NCBI RefSeq assembly: GCF_025398155.2
Contig: NZ_CP104562.2
Location: 1,364,001 to 1,428,000 of the forward strand
Source of the DNA: Roseateles amylovorans
GTDB taxonomy: Bacteria > Pseudomonadota > Gammaproteobacteria > Burkholderiales > Burkholderiaceae_C
Reading direction: 5' to 3'
Length of the DNA stretch: 64,000 nucleotides
In this document: positions 8,506 to 17,690 of the stretch, piece by piece
Layout: the number at the start of each line of letters is the position of its first letter
Position numbering within the stretch: the first letter of the stretch is position 1
Made by a program: the position numbers and the translations under genes
Notes under the pieces: generated by a model
Database searches by the model: none
What the model was told of the DNA's origin: nothing
What the model saw: only the letters and a program-made list of their open reading frames with translations

Positions 8506-8841
8506 GGGTGTCAGCGGATGGCGACGGAGCGCCCGGTCTCGGAGGCCCGCCACCGCACGACGCGTGCGGCAATCGGTCCAGGGAAGCCCGGGAGTGGTGA
8601 CTCTAAGAACGCTTTATATATATGGGAACTACAAAATCGTAGATTGCTTATTCTTGAATAAGCATATCAAGCACGCTGCAAAAGGAACTGAGACGGGCAG
8701 CAGCGTCCGGTCCGTGCGAAGGTCCACATCCGCTCACCGGCCGCTCGAGGCGGCAGCGCGGAGCCCATCGATCGTTCTACAGGCCCGCCCGGGCGCCGTC
8801 CAGCGCTGCGGCCTCGACCCTGAACACCTCAGGGCGCCCGA
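8506..8841. promoter_or_regulatory. Leader/promoter region of the cysI operon, with a 20-bp palindrome
   Basis: No gene is seen in these 336 bases. The stretch 8605-8670 is strikingly AT-rich for this genome. At 8645-8664 lies a perfect inverted repeat, tgcttattc-tt-gaataagca (two 9-bp arms, 2-bp spacer). Beside it, near 8627-8641, lies a shorter ctac/gtag inverted repeat. The position about 140-160 bases before the cysI start suggests an operator, for example for a CysB-like LysR regulator; this is inference. The remaining part up to ybiB holds nothing recognisable. Confidence 0.5.
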
Positions 8842-9771
8842 TCAGGCGTCGCGGGCGAGCCGCTCCAAGGCGGCCAATTGGTCCACGATGCGCGGCGGGA
8901 TAGGTTCATCGCCCGCCAGGATGGCGCGAATCAATGCGGCGTTCTCGGCGGGTTCGCAGGCCGGGGAGAGCGGCCAGTCCAGATCCTCGTTGACCGACGG
9001 CTGGAGATCGATGGCTTGCCCATCCGCGAAGCCTTGCAGATGGGCTTTGCGGCGCAGGTGCAGATAGGCCTCGCCTTCGCTGGCGCGCATCAGCAGGGCG
9101 CGTCCGCCGTCGGCGCTGAGCACCGGCAGGGCTTGGCCCATGCTGTCCACATATTCGGGATGGGTCACGGCCACCACCCGCACGCTGCGTCCGGGCAATG
9201 GGTCCATCAGCTTGGCCACGCTGTGGCTGCTGTTGCGCAGGCCCAGGCGAGGGCGCTCAGCCATCATCGCGTCCAGGCCCGGATTGAGCACGGCGGTGGG
9301 CAGGATGGCCAGCGGTTCGGGCGAGGCCAGTCGACGTGTCCCCTCAGCGGTATCCATGCTGACGGGCAGACCGAGCGCGGCGAACAGCTCGAAGGGGCTG
9401 ATGCGGCTGTCGAAATCATGTCGACCATGGATCAGCACCGGCACACCGCGACGCGCCAGCAGCAGCGCCACCAGCGGCATCAGGTTGGCTTGCTTGCGGG
9501 CGCCGTTGAAGGTGGGCAGGACGACGGTGCGCGGTCCGTCGGCCGGCGCGGTGAGGCGCGCGGTGCGGGCCTGCATGGCGTCGACGAAGCCGAGCAACTC
9601 GTCCTGGCTTTCGCCCTTGATGCGCATCGCGATCAGGATCGCGCCGCGTTCCAGATCGGGCACCGTGCCGTCCAGCAGCGCGCCGAAGAGTTCCCGCGCT
9701 TGGTCGCGGGTCAAGTCGCGCGCGCCGCGAGCGCCGCGGCCGATTTCCTTGATGAGGGGGGCGTAGTCCAT
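8842..9771 (-). CDS. ybiB: YbiB family DNA-binding protein (anthranilate phosphoribosyltransferase-like fold)
   Basis: A 309-residue protein with the TrpD-like helical N-terminal domain (LIKEIGRGARGARDLTRDQA, DGTVPDLERGAILIAMRIKG). The following domain, around PTFNGARKQANLMPLVALLLA, departs from the PRPP-binding motifs of TrpD. This matches the YbiB family, homologues of which bind nucleic acid without phosphoribosyltransferase activity. The same strand as cysI is used, but 336 bases with a promoter region separate them, so it is likely its own transcript. The biological role is not known. Confidence 0.82.
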   Translation of the reverse strand: MDYAPLIKEIGRGARGARDLTRDQARELFGALLDGTVPDLERGAILIAMRIKGESQDELLGFVDAMQARTARLTAPADGPRTVVLPTFNGARKQANLMPLVALLLARRGVPVLIHGRHDFDSRISPFELFAALGLPVSMDTAEGTRRLASPEPLAILPTAVLNPGLDAMMAERPRLGLRNSSHSVAKLMDPLPGRSVRVVAVTHPEYVDSMGQALPVLSADGGRALLMRASEGEAYLHLRRKAHLQGFADGQAIDLQPSVNEDLDWPLSPACEPAENAALIRAILAGDEPIPPRIVDQLAALERLARDA

Positions 9772-9950
9772 GGGCTGTCCGTCCGACCGGGTCGGCGGGC
9801 GCCGGGCCGTCGATCGGGTGCCGCATCTTAAGAGGCGGGTGCGGCGGGTGCGGCGGATCGGCGCGCGGCGCGCGGCGGCAGACGCTGTGCGTGAGTGGCC
9901 GGGGGGGGCGTCGGGCCGCCGTGGCGTCCGAGCAGGTTGACCGGTGCGGC

Positions 9951-10550
9951 CTACTCGGGCCGCTTCATCACGAACTTCTCGCCCAGTTCGAAGTAGTCCC
10001 CGGGGCCGCCGCCGCGCAGGATCAGCCCGGCGGCTGCGGTGTCGAACACGCCGTTTTTCAACAGGTGAGGGGCGATGTGCATGAGCACGACCTCACCCAT
10101 GATCATCCAGGTGTCGACCGGCTGGTTCTCCGCCGATGTCAAGCGGATGATCTGGGATACCTTGCACTCGAACGCGACAGGGCTTTCGCCGACGCGCGGC
10201 GGTGCCACCTTGACTGAGGCGACCTCGGTCAGGTGCCCGAGCTGGAATTCATTGACGCCGTGCGGCACGGCCGCGCAGGTGGCATTCATGGCCTCGGCCA
10301 ATTCGCGCGTCGCGAGGTTCCACACGAACTCCCCGGTCTCTTCGATGTTGCGCAGCGAATCCTTCCGTCCGATGCTGGAAAAGCCAATGATCGGCGGCGT
10401 GTAGTTCAGCGCGGTGAAGAAGCTGTACGGCGCCAGATTCACTTGGCCCGACTTGCTCTTCGTGGACATCCAGCCAATCGGACGGGGCCCGACGATGGCG
10501 TTGAACGGATTGTGCGCAAGGTTCGGCGAGGAGGGGTCGTAGGTGTGCAT
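9951..10550 (-). CDS. Flavin reductase family protein (FMN-binding split barrel)
   Basis: A 199-residue protein of the flavin reductase-like, FMN-binding split-barrel family. Typical elements are AIVGPRPIGWMSTKS, NLAPYSFFTALNYTPPIIGF and an EFVWNLAT stretch. Members bind FMN and reduce flavins with NAD(P)H, or act as small oxidoreductases; the substrate cannot be told here. The start at 10550 (MHTYDPSSP) matches the family N-terminus; a longer in-frame version adds an unlikely basic stretch. It is separated from ybiB by 179 bases and from the ornithine cyclodeaminase gene by about 200 bases. Confidence 0.88.
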   Translation of the reverse strand: MHTYDPSSPNLAHNPFNAIVGPRPIGWMSTKSKSGQVNLAPYSFFTALNYTPPIIGFSSIGRKDSLRNIEETGEFVWNLATRELAEAMNATCAAVPHGVNEFQLGHLTEVASVKVAPPRVGESPVAFECKVSQIIRLTSAENQPVDTWMIMGEVVLMHIAPHLLKNGVFDTAAAGLILRGGGPGDYFELGEKFVMKRPE

Positions 10551-10754
10551 GCGTGGAGGGCGTGGGGGACTGCGCCGACTGCGTGCGTGGCGCCTGATGG
10601 CGGCAGTGTAGAGGCCACGATCGGGGTGCCAGCCACCGCGGGAATTGACCCTGTGGTGGGCCGGCCGCCCGGCGAGGACTCGCCCGCGGGGCATCCGACG
10701 ATCCGCACGCCAGCTTGCGCCGCCTGCAACCAGCGCCTTGCACAACGCCTTCCG

Positions 10755-11873
10755 TCAGGCGGGCTGTGCCACCGGCTTCGCTGGAACAGGGCTCGCCACA
10801 GCAGTTCCAGGACGCCCCTGCGCGGCCGCGATCGGCTCCACGCCGGCCAAGCCCGCAGTCAGCCCGAGCTCATCGAACAAATCCTTCGGATCCCGCAGCG
10901 CCGGCACCAGCGCCAGATCCTGGCCCAGTCCCAGCGCCTGCGACTGGTCGCGCAGCCAACGCAGCGTGGCGAAGTCCTCCAGCGCGAATCCGACCGAGTC
11001 GAACACCGTCACTTCGTCGGCTTGGCGACGGGCGACGACTTCGCCACGCAGCACCCGCCACAGCTCAGTGACCGGGAAGTCCTCTGGCATCTGCTGCAGA
11101 TCGCCTTCAATGCGCGACTGCGGCTCGTATTCCACGAACACCGTCGCCCGGGCCAGCACGTCGCGGTGCAGCTCGGTCTTGCCCGGGCAATCCCCGCCGA
11201 CCGCATTCAAATGCATGCCCGGCTCGATCATGTCCGGCGTGATGATGGTCGCGTTGCGCTTGTCGGCCGTCACGGTGGTGACGATGTCGGCGCCGCGCAC
11301 CGCCTCCGCCGTGCTGGCACAACGCACCAGGCGCAGGCCCGGCACGCGGCCGAGATGGCGGATCAGCTTCTCGGTGGCAGCGGTGTCGATGTCGTAGAGG
11401 CGGATCTCGTCGATGCCCAGCAGATGATGGAAGGCCAGCGCCTGGAACTCGCTCTGCGCGCCGTTGCCGATCAGGGCCATGCGTCGTGCATCCGGACGTG
11501 CCAGGTGTTGCGCAGCCAGCGCCGAGGTGGCGGCCGTGCGCAGCGCCGTGCTCAGGGTCAGCTCCGACAGCAGGGTCGGTGTGCCGGTGGCCACATCGGC
11601 GAGCACGCCGAAAGCCATCACCGTGGGCAGGCCCACGCGGTGGTTTTTGGGGTGACCGTTGACATACTTGAAGCTGTAGGAGGTGGCGTCGGCAATCGGC
11701 ATCAGCTCGATCACGCCCTCGTCCGAATGGTTGGCGACGCGGGCGCTCTTGTCGAACTCCTGCCAGCGCCGGTAGTCCTCGGTGAGGTAGCGGGTCAGTT
11801 GCCGGAAGCTGTCGGCCAGGCCGTGGTGCTGGACGATGCGGGCGATGTCGCCGGTGGTGAGTAATCGGGTCAT
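10755..11873 (-). CDS. Ornithine cyclodeaminase family protein
   Basis: A 372-residue NAD-dependent enzyme expected to convert ornithine to proline and ammonia. Family features include KYVNGHPKNH near residue 70 (substrate-binding Lys), the dinucleotide fold ALIGNGAQSEFQALAF, and HLNAVGGDCPGKTEL. The C-terminal 30 residues are a Pro/Ala-rich tail. It is divergent from an Lrp/AsnC regulator 192 bases away, a common arrangement in which the regulator responds to an amino acid and controls the enzyme gene; that link is inference. Related mu-crystallin/alanine dehydrogenase activities are possible. Confidence 0.9.
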   Translation of the reverse strand: MTRLLTTGDIARIVQHHGLADSFRQLTRYLTEDYRRWQEFDKSARVANHSDEGVIELMPIADATSYSFKYVNGHPKNHRVGLPTVMAFGVLADVATGTPTLLSELTLSTALRTAATSALAAQHLARPDARRMALIGNGAQSEFQALAFHHLLGIDEIRLYDIDTAATEKLIRHLGRVPGLRLVRCASTAEAVRGADIVTTVTADKRNATIITPDMIEPGMHLNAVGGDCPGKTELHRDVLARATVFVEYEPQSRIEGDLQQMPEDFPVTELWRVLRGEVVARRQADEVTVFDSVGFALEDFATLRWLRDQSQALGLGQDLALVPALRDPKDLFDELGLTAGLAGVEPIAAAQGRPGTAVASPVPAKPVAQPA

Positions 11874-12065
11874 GGGCAGTGAGCCGCGAAGGCTGTGGTG
11901 GCGATGACCCGATTCTTCGCACTCGGCCTGTCAGCCGGAAGCCGCTGAAGTGCTCAATAATGCGAGCTTGTTTGACAGATCGGCAGCGTCGGCTGACGTT
12001 TTGCACAGCGATTCGGGTTAACCCGGGCGCTGGGCGCCCGTCCGCCCCAAAACGCGGCTTGCGAT

Positions 12066-12491
12066 GTGGACACACTCGACCAGCAATTGATCGCCCTGCT
12101 GCGGCAGGATGCGCGCGCCAGCATCGCGACGCTGGCCCACAAGCTGAAGGTGTCGCGCGGCACGGTGACCAACCGGCTGACCAAGCTGGAGGACACCGGC
12201 CAGATCGTCGGCTACACGGTCCGCCTGCGGGCCGATGTGGCGCCCAAGCAGATCAGCGCCTGGATGAGCATTGCGGTGGAAGGCAACCGCACGCGGGAGG
12301 TGGTCGGCATTCTGCTCGGCGAGCCCGGCGTGGCGGGGCTGTTCGACACCAACGGACGCTGGGACCTGCTCGCTGAACTGCGGGCCGACAGCCTCAGCGA
12401 GTTGGCGGAGATCCTGGAACGTGTGCGGCTGATCAAGGGCATCGGTGCCACCGAAACCAGCATCCACCTGCAGACCTACAAGCTGGCCTGA
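12066..12491 (+). CDS. Lrp/AsnC family transcriptional regulator
   Basis: A 141-residue regulator with an N-terminal helix-turn-helix (DQQLIALLRQDARASIATLA, then VSRGTVTNRLTKLED) and a C-terminal RAM ligand-binding domain (VGILLGEPGVAGLFDTNGRW). The start is taken as GTG at 12066 because the protein then begins MDTLDQQL, as Lrp proteins do; no upstream in-frame ATG is usable. It is divergently transcribed from the ornithine cyclodeaminase gene, its likely target. Arginine or ornithine as effector is a guess from context. Confidence 0.9.
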   Translation: MDTLDQQLIALLRQDARASIATLAHKLKVSRGTVTNRLTKLEDTGQIVGYTVRLRADVAPKQISAWMSIAVEGNRTREVVGILLGEPGVAGLFDTNGRWDLLAELRADSLSELAEILERVRLIKGIGATETSIHLQTYKLA

Positions 12492-12523
12492 GGTGCCGCA
12501 GTGCCGCGGTGCCGCTGTGCGTG

Positions 12524-13486
12524 TCAGCGTCCGGCGGCGGAGGCGGCCGTCGGGCCGTCGTCGTCCGGATCCTGCTTTTCCAGCGGATCGGGTACCAATT
12601 GGAACCGACCCTCGCGCAACTCCAGCCGCGTGCGCTGGACCACCGGTTGGATCGAGGCGCAGTCGCCCTCATTGAAGCGCAGCACGATTTCCACCCGCGG
12701 CCCCACGCCCGGGCTCAGCACGCTGACGCCCGACGACTGCGGCGCCGCACGCGCCCCGCAGGCCAGAGCGCCGAGCTTGTCCTCGAAGCCGAGATCGGCG
12801 GCCAGCTGGACCTCGCCGTTGCGCTCGATCACCAAGCGCTCGCTGCGGCTTTCGCGGCCGCGGTCGTTGTCGTAGCGGCGGCTGCGCAGGGTCCAGCGCT
12901 CATCGGCGATCTGCAGCAGTTGCAGGTCCTCGTCGCCTGACCCCGGCATGCCGGGCATCAGCAGCAGGCCGCGGGCGCGCAGCTTCCAGCGTCCCGCCTC
13001 ATCGGCCGCCAGTACCGCAGCGCCCAGCGCCGGCACACAGGCGTCGCATCGGAACTGATCGCGCGGCCCGGGCGTGAGCTGGTAGACCAGCATCAGCTTG
13101 TCGACCTCGCCTTCGACATAGCGGGCGCGGAACACCTCGCGGATCTCGGCGCGCAAGGTGGTGGAGCGGCCACCGAAAAAGGCGGCGACACGTTCATCCC
13201 GCCAGGTCGCGCCGCCGTAGACCATCCGCATCGCGACATCGGCAGAGGGCGGTGACTCGATGGCCACCGGCACCTGCGACCAGGCTGACGGCGTCGGTCC
13301 ACACATCAAAGCGAGGACTGCGACGCCTGCGACAGACGCGCTCGCCAGGGCGTTGCGCACGGACCCAGCGGTGCGCCGAAGCCATGGCCGCGCTGGTGCA
13401 TGTGGCACCTCGGCAGACGACAGGGGCAGGCAAGTCAGAAGGGGCTCGATCATGGCGGCGCGCAGGAATGCGGTGGAGCAGAGCAT
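12524..13486 (-). CDS. Secreted or periplasmic protein of unknown function
   Basis: No family is recognised. The protein (320 residues from the chosen start) has a long N-terminal region, then a hydrophobic stretch (ASASVAGVAVLALM) ending near SAWSQ, which looks like a signal peptide, then a globular domain with Cys pairs (FRCDACVP) and a polar tail. Several starts are possible; 13486 was preferred because a GGGGT stretch precedes it, while an ATG at 13453 is also plausible. It is convergent with the Lrp gene (32-base gap) and divergent from pncB, so it is probably monocistronic. Confidence 0.6.
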   Translation of the reverse strand: MLCSTAFLRAAMIEPLLTCLPLSSAEVPHAPARPWLRRTAGSVRNALASASVAGVAVLALMCGPTPSAWSQVPVAIESPPSADVAMRMVYGGATWRDERVAAFFGGRSTTLRAEIREVFRARYVEGEVDKLMLVYQLTPGPRDQFRCDACVPALGAAVLAADEAGRWKLRARGLLLMPGMPGSGDEDLQLLQIADERWTLRSRRYDNDRGRESRSERLVIERNGEVQLAADLGFEDKLGALACGARAAPQSSGVSVLSPGVGPRVEIVLRFNEGDCASIQPVVQRTRLELREGRFQLVPDPLEKQDPDDDGPTAASAAGR

Positions 13487-13697
13487 CAAGTGACCCCGGC
13501 GGCGGGCGATGCGGCGCGCCGATCGGGTCGGTCGTCGCCGTGCAGCGCAGCGCGGCGGCAACAGGCGCGATCATCGCCGAGTCTGCATGCGGCTCGCCTG
13601 AGGAAGCGCCCTCGGCGGTGCGGCGTCTTGTGCGATCCGGATCCGCGATGGCCCTGCGGCGTCCGCATCGAGGCGCCGCGTGTACAGTGCCCTCCGC

Positions 13698-14978
13698 ATG
13701 AGCCGTCCCGAGACCCATGCGCCGGTGATCCGCAGCCTGCTGGAAACCGACCTCTACAAGTTCACGATGTGGCAGGCGATGCTGCATCGCCATCCCCAGG
13801 CGCAAGCCGAATACCGCTTCGCCTGCCGCAACACGCCGCAGTACCCGCTGACCGAGCTGATGGACGATCTGTCGCGCGAGCTCGACCATCTGTGCGCGCT
13901 GAGCTTCAGCGCCGGCGAACTGGACTATCTGCGGGGCCTGCGCTTCATCAAGTCGGACTTCATCGACTTCCTGCGAATCTTCCGCTTCCAGCGTGACTTC
14001 ATCGCCCTGCGCGCCGATGGCGATCGATTGGAGATCATCATCCGCGGCCCGCAGGTGCATGTGATGGGCTTCGAGATCTTCGTCCTGGCGATGGTCAACG
14101 AGCTGTACTTCCGCCGCTTCGATGCGGAGGCGGCGATCGAGGAGGGCCGACGCCGGCTCGCCCTGAAGATCGACTCGCTGCGCGTCTTTGCCCGCGACGA
14201 AGCGCCGCGGCGCCATCCCTTCCAGTTCTTCGATTTCGGCCTGCGCCGTCGCTTCTCCGGCGAGTGGCATCGGGAGGTGCTGGCCACCTTGAAGACCGAG
14301 CTGCCAGACGTGTTCCGCGGCACGTCGAATGTGCTGCTGGCGCGGGAGCTGGATCTGGTCCCGATCGGCACCATGGCCCATGAATACCTGCAGAGCTACC
14401 AGGCCACCGGTGTGCGGCTGCGGGACCACCAGAAGGCGGCGCTGGAGGACTGGGTGCAAGAGTACCGGGGCGACCTGGGCATTGCGCTGACCGATGTGAT
14501 CGGCATGGACGCGTTCCTGGCCGATTTCGACCTGTATTTCGCCAAGCTCTTCGATGGTCTGCGCCATGACTCCGGCGATCCGGTCGAATGGGGCGAGAAA
14601 GCGCTGGCGCACTATGAGCAGTTGCGCATCGATGCGCACACCAAGCGTCTGGTGTTCTCCGATGCGCTCGACATGCCCAAGGCCCTGGCGCTGTACCGGC
14701 ACTTCGCCGACCGCACCCAGCTCGGTTTCGGCATCGGCACCCAGCTGAGCAACGACATGGGCCTGCCGACCTTGAACATCGTGGTCAAGCTGACTCACGT
14801 CAACGGTCAACCGGTGGCCAAACTGTCGGACAGTCCCGGCAAGACCATGTGTGAAGACCAGACCTTCCTGGCCTACCTGCGCCAGGTCTTCAAGGTGCCG
14901 ACGCCGGTGACGACCCCATTGACGACCCCGTTGGCGACCCCGTTGGCGACCCCGTTGGCGACCCCGTTGACGAACTGA
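13698..14978 (+). CDS. pncB: Nicotinate phosphoribosyltransferase
   Basis: Makes nicotinate mononucleotide from nicotinate and PRPP in NAD salvage. The 426-residue sequence has family hallmarks: LLETDLYKFTMWQAMLHRHP at the start, FFDFGLRRRFSGEWHRE, FRGTSNVLLARELDLVPIGT, LRHDSGDPVEWGEKAL and GIGTQLSND. The ATG at 13698 (MSRPETH) was chosen over an upstream GTG. The last 25 or so residues are a low-complexity TTPLATPLATPL tail encoded by five 12-bp repeats. They lie beyond the conserved enzyme and overlap the opposite-strand acylase gene. Confidence 0.95.
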   Translation: MSRPETHAPVIRSLLETDLYKFTMWQAMLHRHPQAQAEYRFACRNTPQYPLTELMDDLSRELDHLCALSFSAGELDYLRGLRFIKSDFIDFLRIFRFQRDFIALRADGDRLEIIIRGPQVHVMGFEIFVLAMVNELYFRRFDAEAAIEEGRRRLALKIDSLRVFARDEAPRRHPFQFFDFGLRRRFSGEWHREVLATLKTELPDVFRGTSNVLLARELDLVPIGTMAHEYLQSYQATGVRLRDHQKAALEDWVQEYRGDLGIALTDVIGMDAFLADFDLYFAKLFDGLRHDSGDPVEWGEKALAHYEQLRIDAHTKRLVFSDALDMPKALALYRHFADRTQLGFGIGTQLSNDMGLPTLNIVVKLTHVNGQPVAKLSDSPGKTMCEDQTFLAYLRQVFKVPTPVTTPLTTPLATPLATPLATPLTN

Positions 14979-17442
14979 CCGTGGCGGTGAGCCGGTGCTG
15001 CACCGGCCCTGCGAGCAGCGGCGTGTGCCGCGCCGCCACCCAGTCCTCATGGCCGGCGCCGTAGTAGGGCGACATCGGGTGGCCGCTCTGTCCCCCAGGC
15101 ATCGACAGCCAGGCCTGGTCTTCGCGGCCCGGTGACACCACCAGCCGCTGCGACTGGCCGAAGGCCGGCCCGGCGACATGCGGCAGGTTGGCATCGCCGC
15201 TTTGCGCCACCGAAGGCATGTCCAGCCAGGCCGACAGCGCCGGAATGGCCTTGGCCAGCACATGCTGGATGCGGCTGGCGTTCTGGCGCCCCCAGGTGGC
15301 CTGCGCGAGTGCGCCGTCGGGCGCGATGTCCTTGGCTGCGGCGGCGAGCTGCGCCAGCAGCAGCGCATTCCAGTCCGCAAACGCCGGCGGCAGCAGATGG
15401 GCGGGGCGGCTGTCCAGCGCTCTCACCACGCTGTACTCGAACTGGTTGCGCCAGCGGATGCGTTGCTTGGGATCGCGTTGTCGCTCGCCCAGGGCGGGGG
15501 TGGTCCAGGCGTCCCAGAGCAGATCCAACGTCCGCAGGCGGGCGGCCCGGACCAGCCGATAGGCCGCTTGATCGGCATCAGCGCGGCCGTTCCAGCCGGC
15601 CAGCAACTGGGCGACGGCGGCATGGTCCGCATGGGCGCGCGCCAGCGGCAGGAAACGGTCTCGCCATGTGCGCATGAAGCGCGCCTCATCGTCCAGATGA
15701 ATTGCGCCGAGGCTGGCTTCATCGTGCTGGGGGCGCTCGGAGAGGCGATCCCGGATCTGCTGCGCGCGCGCACCCAGGTCGAAGCCGCCATCGCCCAGCA
15801 GCTCGCCCGCGTCGCCGCCCAGCTGCCGATGGTTGGCGGTCCACAGCTGACCCTGTTTGGGCGACAGGATCTGGGGCGACTGATCCGGCCGCAGCCAGGC
15901 ATGCGTCATCTGGTCGGGCGATGTGAATCGGCCAAAGGACGCGCCGAGGCTCGGTTGCGACCAGAGCCGTCCGGCGATGGTCCAGCCGATCTGGCCGTCG
16001 CGGTCGGCCGCCAGCAGGTTCTGGTGCGGCATGCCGGCCCGTTGGGCGATGGCCAGTGCTTCGTGGACATGGCGGGCCTGCAGCATGTCGTCCAGCGCGA
16101 GGTTGTAGGCCTCGCCTTCATGCGCCATCCAGTGAAGAGCCAGGCGACGGGACCCGTCGTGCGCCGCGATCGGTGCGCCGTTGAACTCGCGAACCGTCAG
16201 GATCTGCGGCGCGTCGCCTTTGACCTCGATGGTCTCGTCATGGGCCACCACCGCGGCCTGGTCCGGCACCGGCACCCAGTCGAACCATTGGCCATAGGCA
16301 TTGGTGAAGCCCCACGCGACCCGGCCGTTGCTGCCCACCACCAGCGCGGGCAAGCCAGGGAGGGTCACGCCGGCCGCGCGAAGCCGGTGGTCCGACGGCG
16401 AGGCGGGGGCGCCGCTGCCGTCGCGGTCCGCCGGGCCGATCTGGAACTGGGCGCGGAACCACAGACTGGGCACGCCCAGGCCGAGATGCATGTCGTCGGC
16501 CAGGATGGCGCCGCCGTGCACCGAGCGCGAGCCCGCCACCGCCCAGTTGTTGCTGCCGATGACCGGCGGCTCATCGCCGTGCCGGGGCGCTCCCTCCTCG
16601 CGGAACAATGCGCTGATGTTGGACGCGGTGTGAGTCAGCCGCTCCGGGCGCTCCAGCCGCCGCGCCGTCCCTTCGGTGAGGCTGGCACCGGCGGTCGGCG
16701 TGGGGGTGGGCGGGCGGCGCAGATCGAACTGGTCGGCGGTGGGCATGGGCGGCTCGGACAGCGTGCTGCCGTCCAGCGGTGCGTCCCAGTGTCCGCCGCG
16801 GGGGCTGAGCCAGTTGAACAGGGTGTCGCCCGCCCGCTCTCGCAGCAGGGCGCGCTCCAATCCGGCCTCCATGCTGCCGCCCTGCAGCATGAAGTACATC
16901 TCGCTGATCACCAGCAGCGAGTCGATCGGCGTCCAGTCCTTCGGCTGCGCGCGCAGCAGCAGGTATTGCCAGGGGCGCACCGGCAGCGCATGCAGTCCTG
17001 CGTTGACGCCGTCGCAGTAGGCGGTGAGCAGCGCGCGGTCTTGCGCGCTCATGCCGGCGTAGCGGTCGGTCAGACGGGCGCGCAGTCGATGGATCCGGCG
17101 TTCCCGATCGCGCTCCAGCGCCTTGATGCCGAATAGCGCGGACAGCTCGCCGGCGGCGGACCGGCGGGTCAGGTCCATCTCGAAGAAGCGCTCCTGCGCA
17201 TGGGCGAAGCCCAGGCCGCGGGCCACGTCCAGGCGATCCGCGCCGTCGATCAGGACGGTTCCACGCGCATCGCGGCTGAGGCTCAATGGTGCGCGCAGCC
17301 CGGGCAGGGCGATGTCGCCATCCAGTTGCGGTCGGCTGGCACGGACCGCCGTCCAGGCCAGCGCCAGGAGCAGGAGCAGCAGGAGCAATAGTGCGAGCAG
17401 GCTGCGCACGGTCCAACGCAGGAGGGCGCGCCATCGATTCAT
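14890..17442 (-). CDS. Penicillin acylase family protein (Ntn hydrolase)
   Basis: A membrane-anchored or periplasmic amidase of 850 residues. An N-terminal hydrophobic segment (SLLALLLLLLLLLALAW) is a signal or anchor. The acylase alpha-region follows (GLGFAHAQERFFEMDLTRR). The autocatalytic processing site is GSNNWAVAGSRS, whose Ser becomes the N-terminal nucleophile of the beta chain, and VAWGFTNAYGQWFDW follows. Substrates of this family include beta-lactams and acyl-homoserine lactones; which applies here cannot be told. The start at 17442 (MNRWRALLRW) was preferred because it places the hydrophobic segment near the N-terminus. The last 30 codons overlap the pncB 3' end and encode a Ser/Gly/Thr-rich tail. 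Confidence 0.88.
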   Translation of the reverse strand: MNRWRALLRWTVRSLLALLLLLLLLLALAWTAVRASRPQLDGDIALPGLRAPLSLSRDARGTVLIDGADRLDVARGLGFAHAQERFFEMDLTRRSAAGELSALFGIKALERDRERRIHRLRARLTDRYAGMSAQDRALLTAYCDGVNAGLHALPVRPWQYLLLRAQPKDWTPIDSLLVISEMYFMLQGGSMEAGLERALLRERAGDTLFNWLSPRGGHWDAPLDGSTLSEPPMPTADQFDLRRPPTPTPTAGASLTEGTARRLERPERLTHTASNISALFREEGAPRHGDEPPVIGSNNWAVAGSRSVHGGAILADDMHLGLGVPSLWFRAQFQIGPADRDGSGAPASPSDHRLRAAGVTLPGLPALVVGSNGRVAWGFTNAYGQWFDWVPVPDQAAVVAHDETIEVKGDAPQILTVREFNGAPIAAHDGSRRLALHWMAHEGEAYNLALDDMLQARHVHEALAIAQRAGMPHQNLLAADRDGQIGWTIAGRLWSQPSLGASFGRFTSPDQMTHAWLRPDQSPQILSPKQGQLWTANHRQLGGDAGELLGDGGFDLGARAQQIRDRLSERPQHDEASLGAIHLDDEARFMRTWRDRFLPLARAHADHAAVAQLLAGWNGRADADQAAYRLVRAARLRTLDLLWDAWTTPALGERQRDPKQRIRWRNQFEYSVVRALDSRPAHLLPPAFADWNALLLAQLAAAAKDIAPDGALAQATWGRQNASRIQHVLAKAIPALSAWLDMPSVAQSGDANLPHVAGPAFGQSQRLVVSPGREDQAWLSMPGGQSGHPMSPYYGAGHEDWVAARHTPLLAGPVQHRLTATVSSSTGSPTGSPTGSPTGSSMGSSPASAP
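14909..14968. repeat. 12-bp minisatellite (5 units) shared by two convergent coding ends
   Basis: Five tandem units of consensus GGCGACCCCGTT (the first two start GACGAC, and the first ends in ATT). On the plus strand it reads TPLA in the pncB tail; on the minus strand it reads TGSP in the acylase tail. Because the unit is a multiple of three, gain or loss of units keeps both frames open. Confidence 0.9.
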
Positions 17443-17644
17443 AGGGCGTGGAGCTTTCAATGGGAAGAGGGCAAGAAGCGACCGACCGGTACCGGCCATT
17501 CGCCATTGGCGATTGGCGATTGGCAACAGGGTGGGGCTGGGGCTGCAGCGGGCGAATTGTGGAGTCGCTCGCTGCGGAGATGATGCGGCGTTTCCCTATG
17601 GCGACCCTCGACGCATCGCAGGGACCGGTGTTGCGAACCGCCCA

Positions 17645-17669
17645 GAAAAAAGCCCGGCATTGCCGGGCT
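17645..17669 (-). terminator. Rho-independent terminator of the adhesin-like gene
   Basis: A 9-bp perfect stem (17651-17659 with 17661-17669), followed on the minus strand by a T run (17645-17650). It lies 22 bases beyond the stop of the adhesin-like gene. Confidence 0.85.
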
Positions 17670-17690
17670 GTGTGGGTTCGATTGGAGGGT

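Noticed and set aside
13194..15380. A 728-codon minus-strand frame through pncB with GRQRGRQRG repeats
   Set aside because: It is antisense to the strongly conserved pncB and arises from the 12-bp repeat and high GC; no independent support.
17500..17530. Short repeat gccattggcgattggcgattgg near the acylase start
   Set aside because: Only two to three imperfect copies; no structure or position that suggests function.
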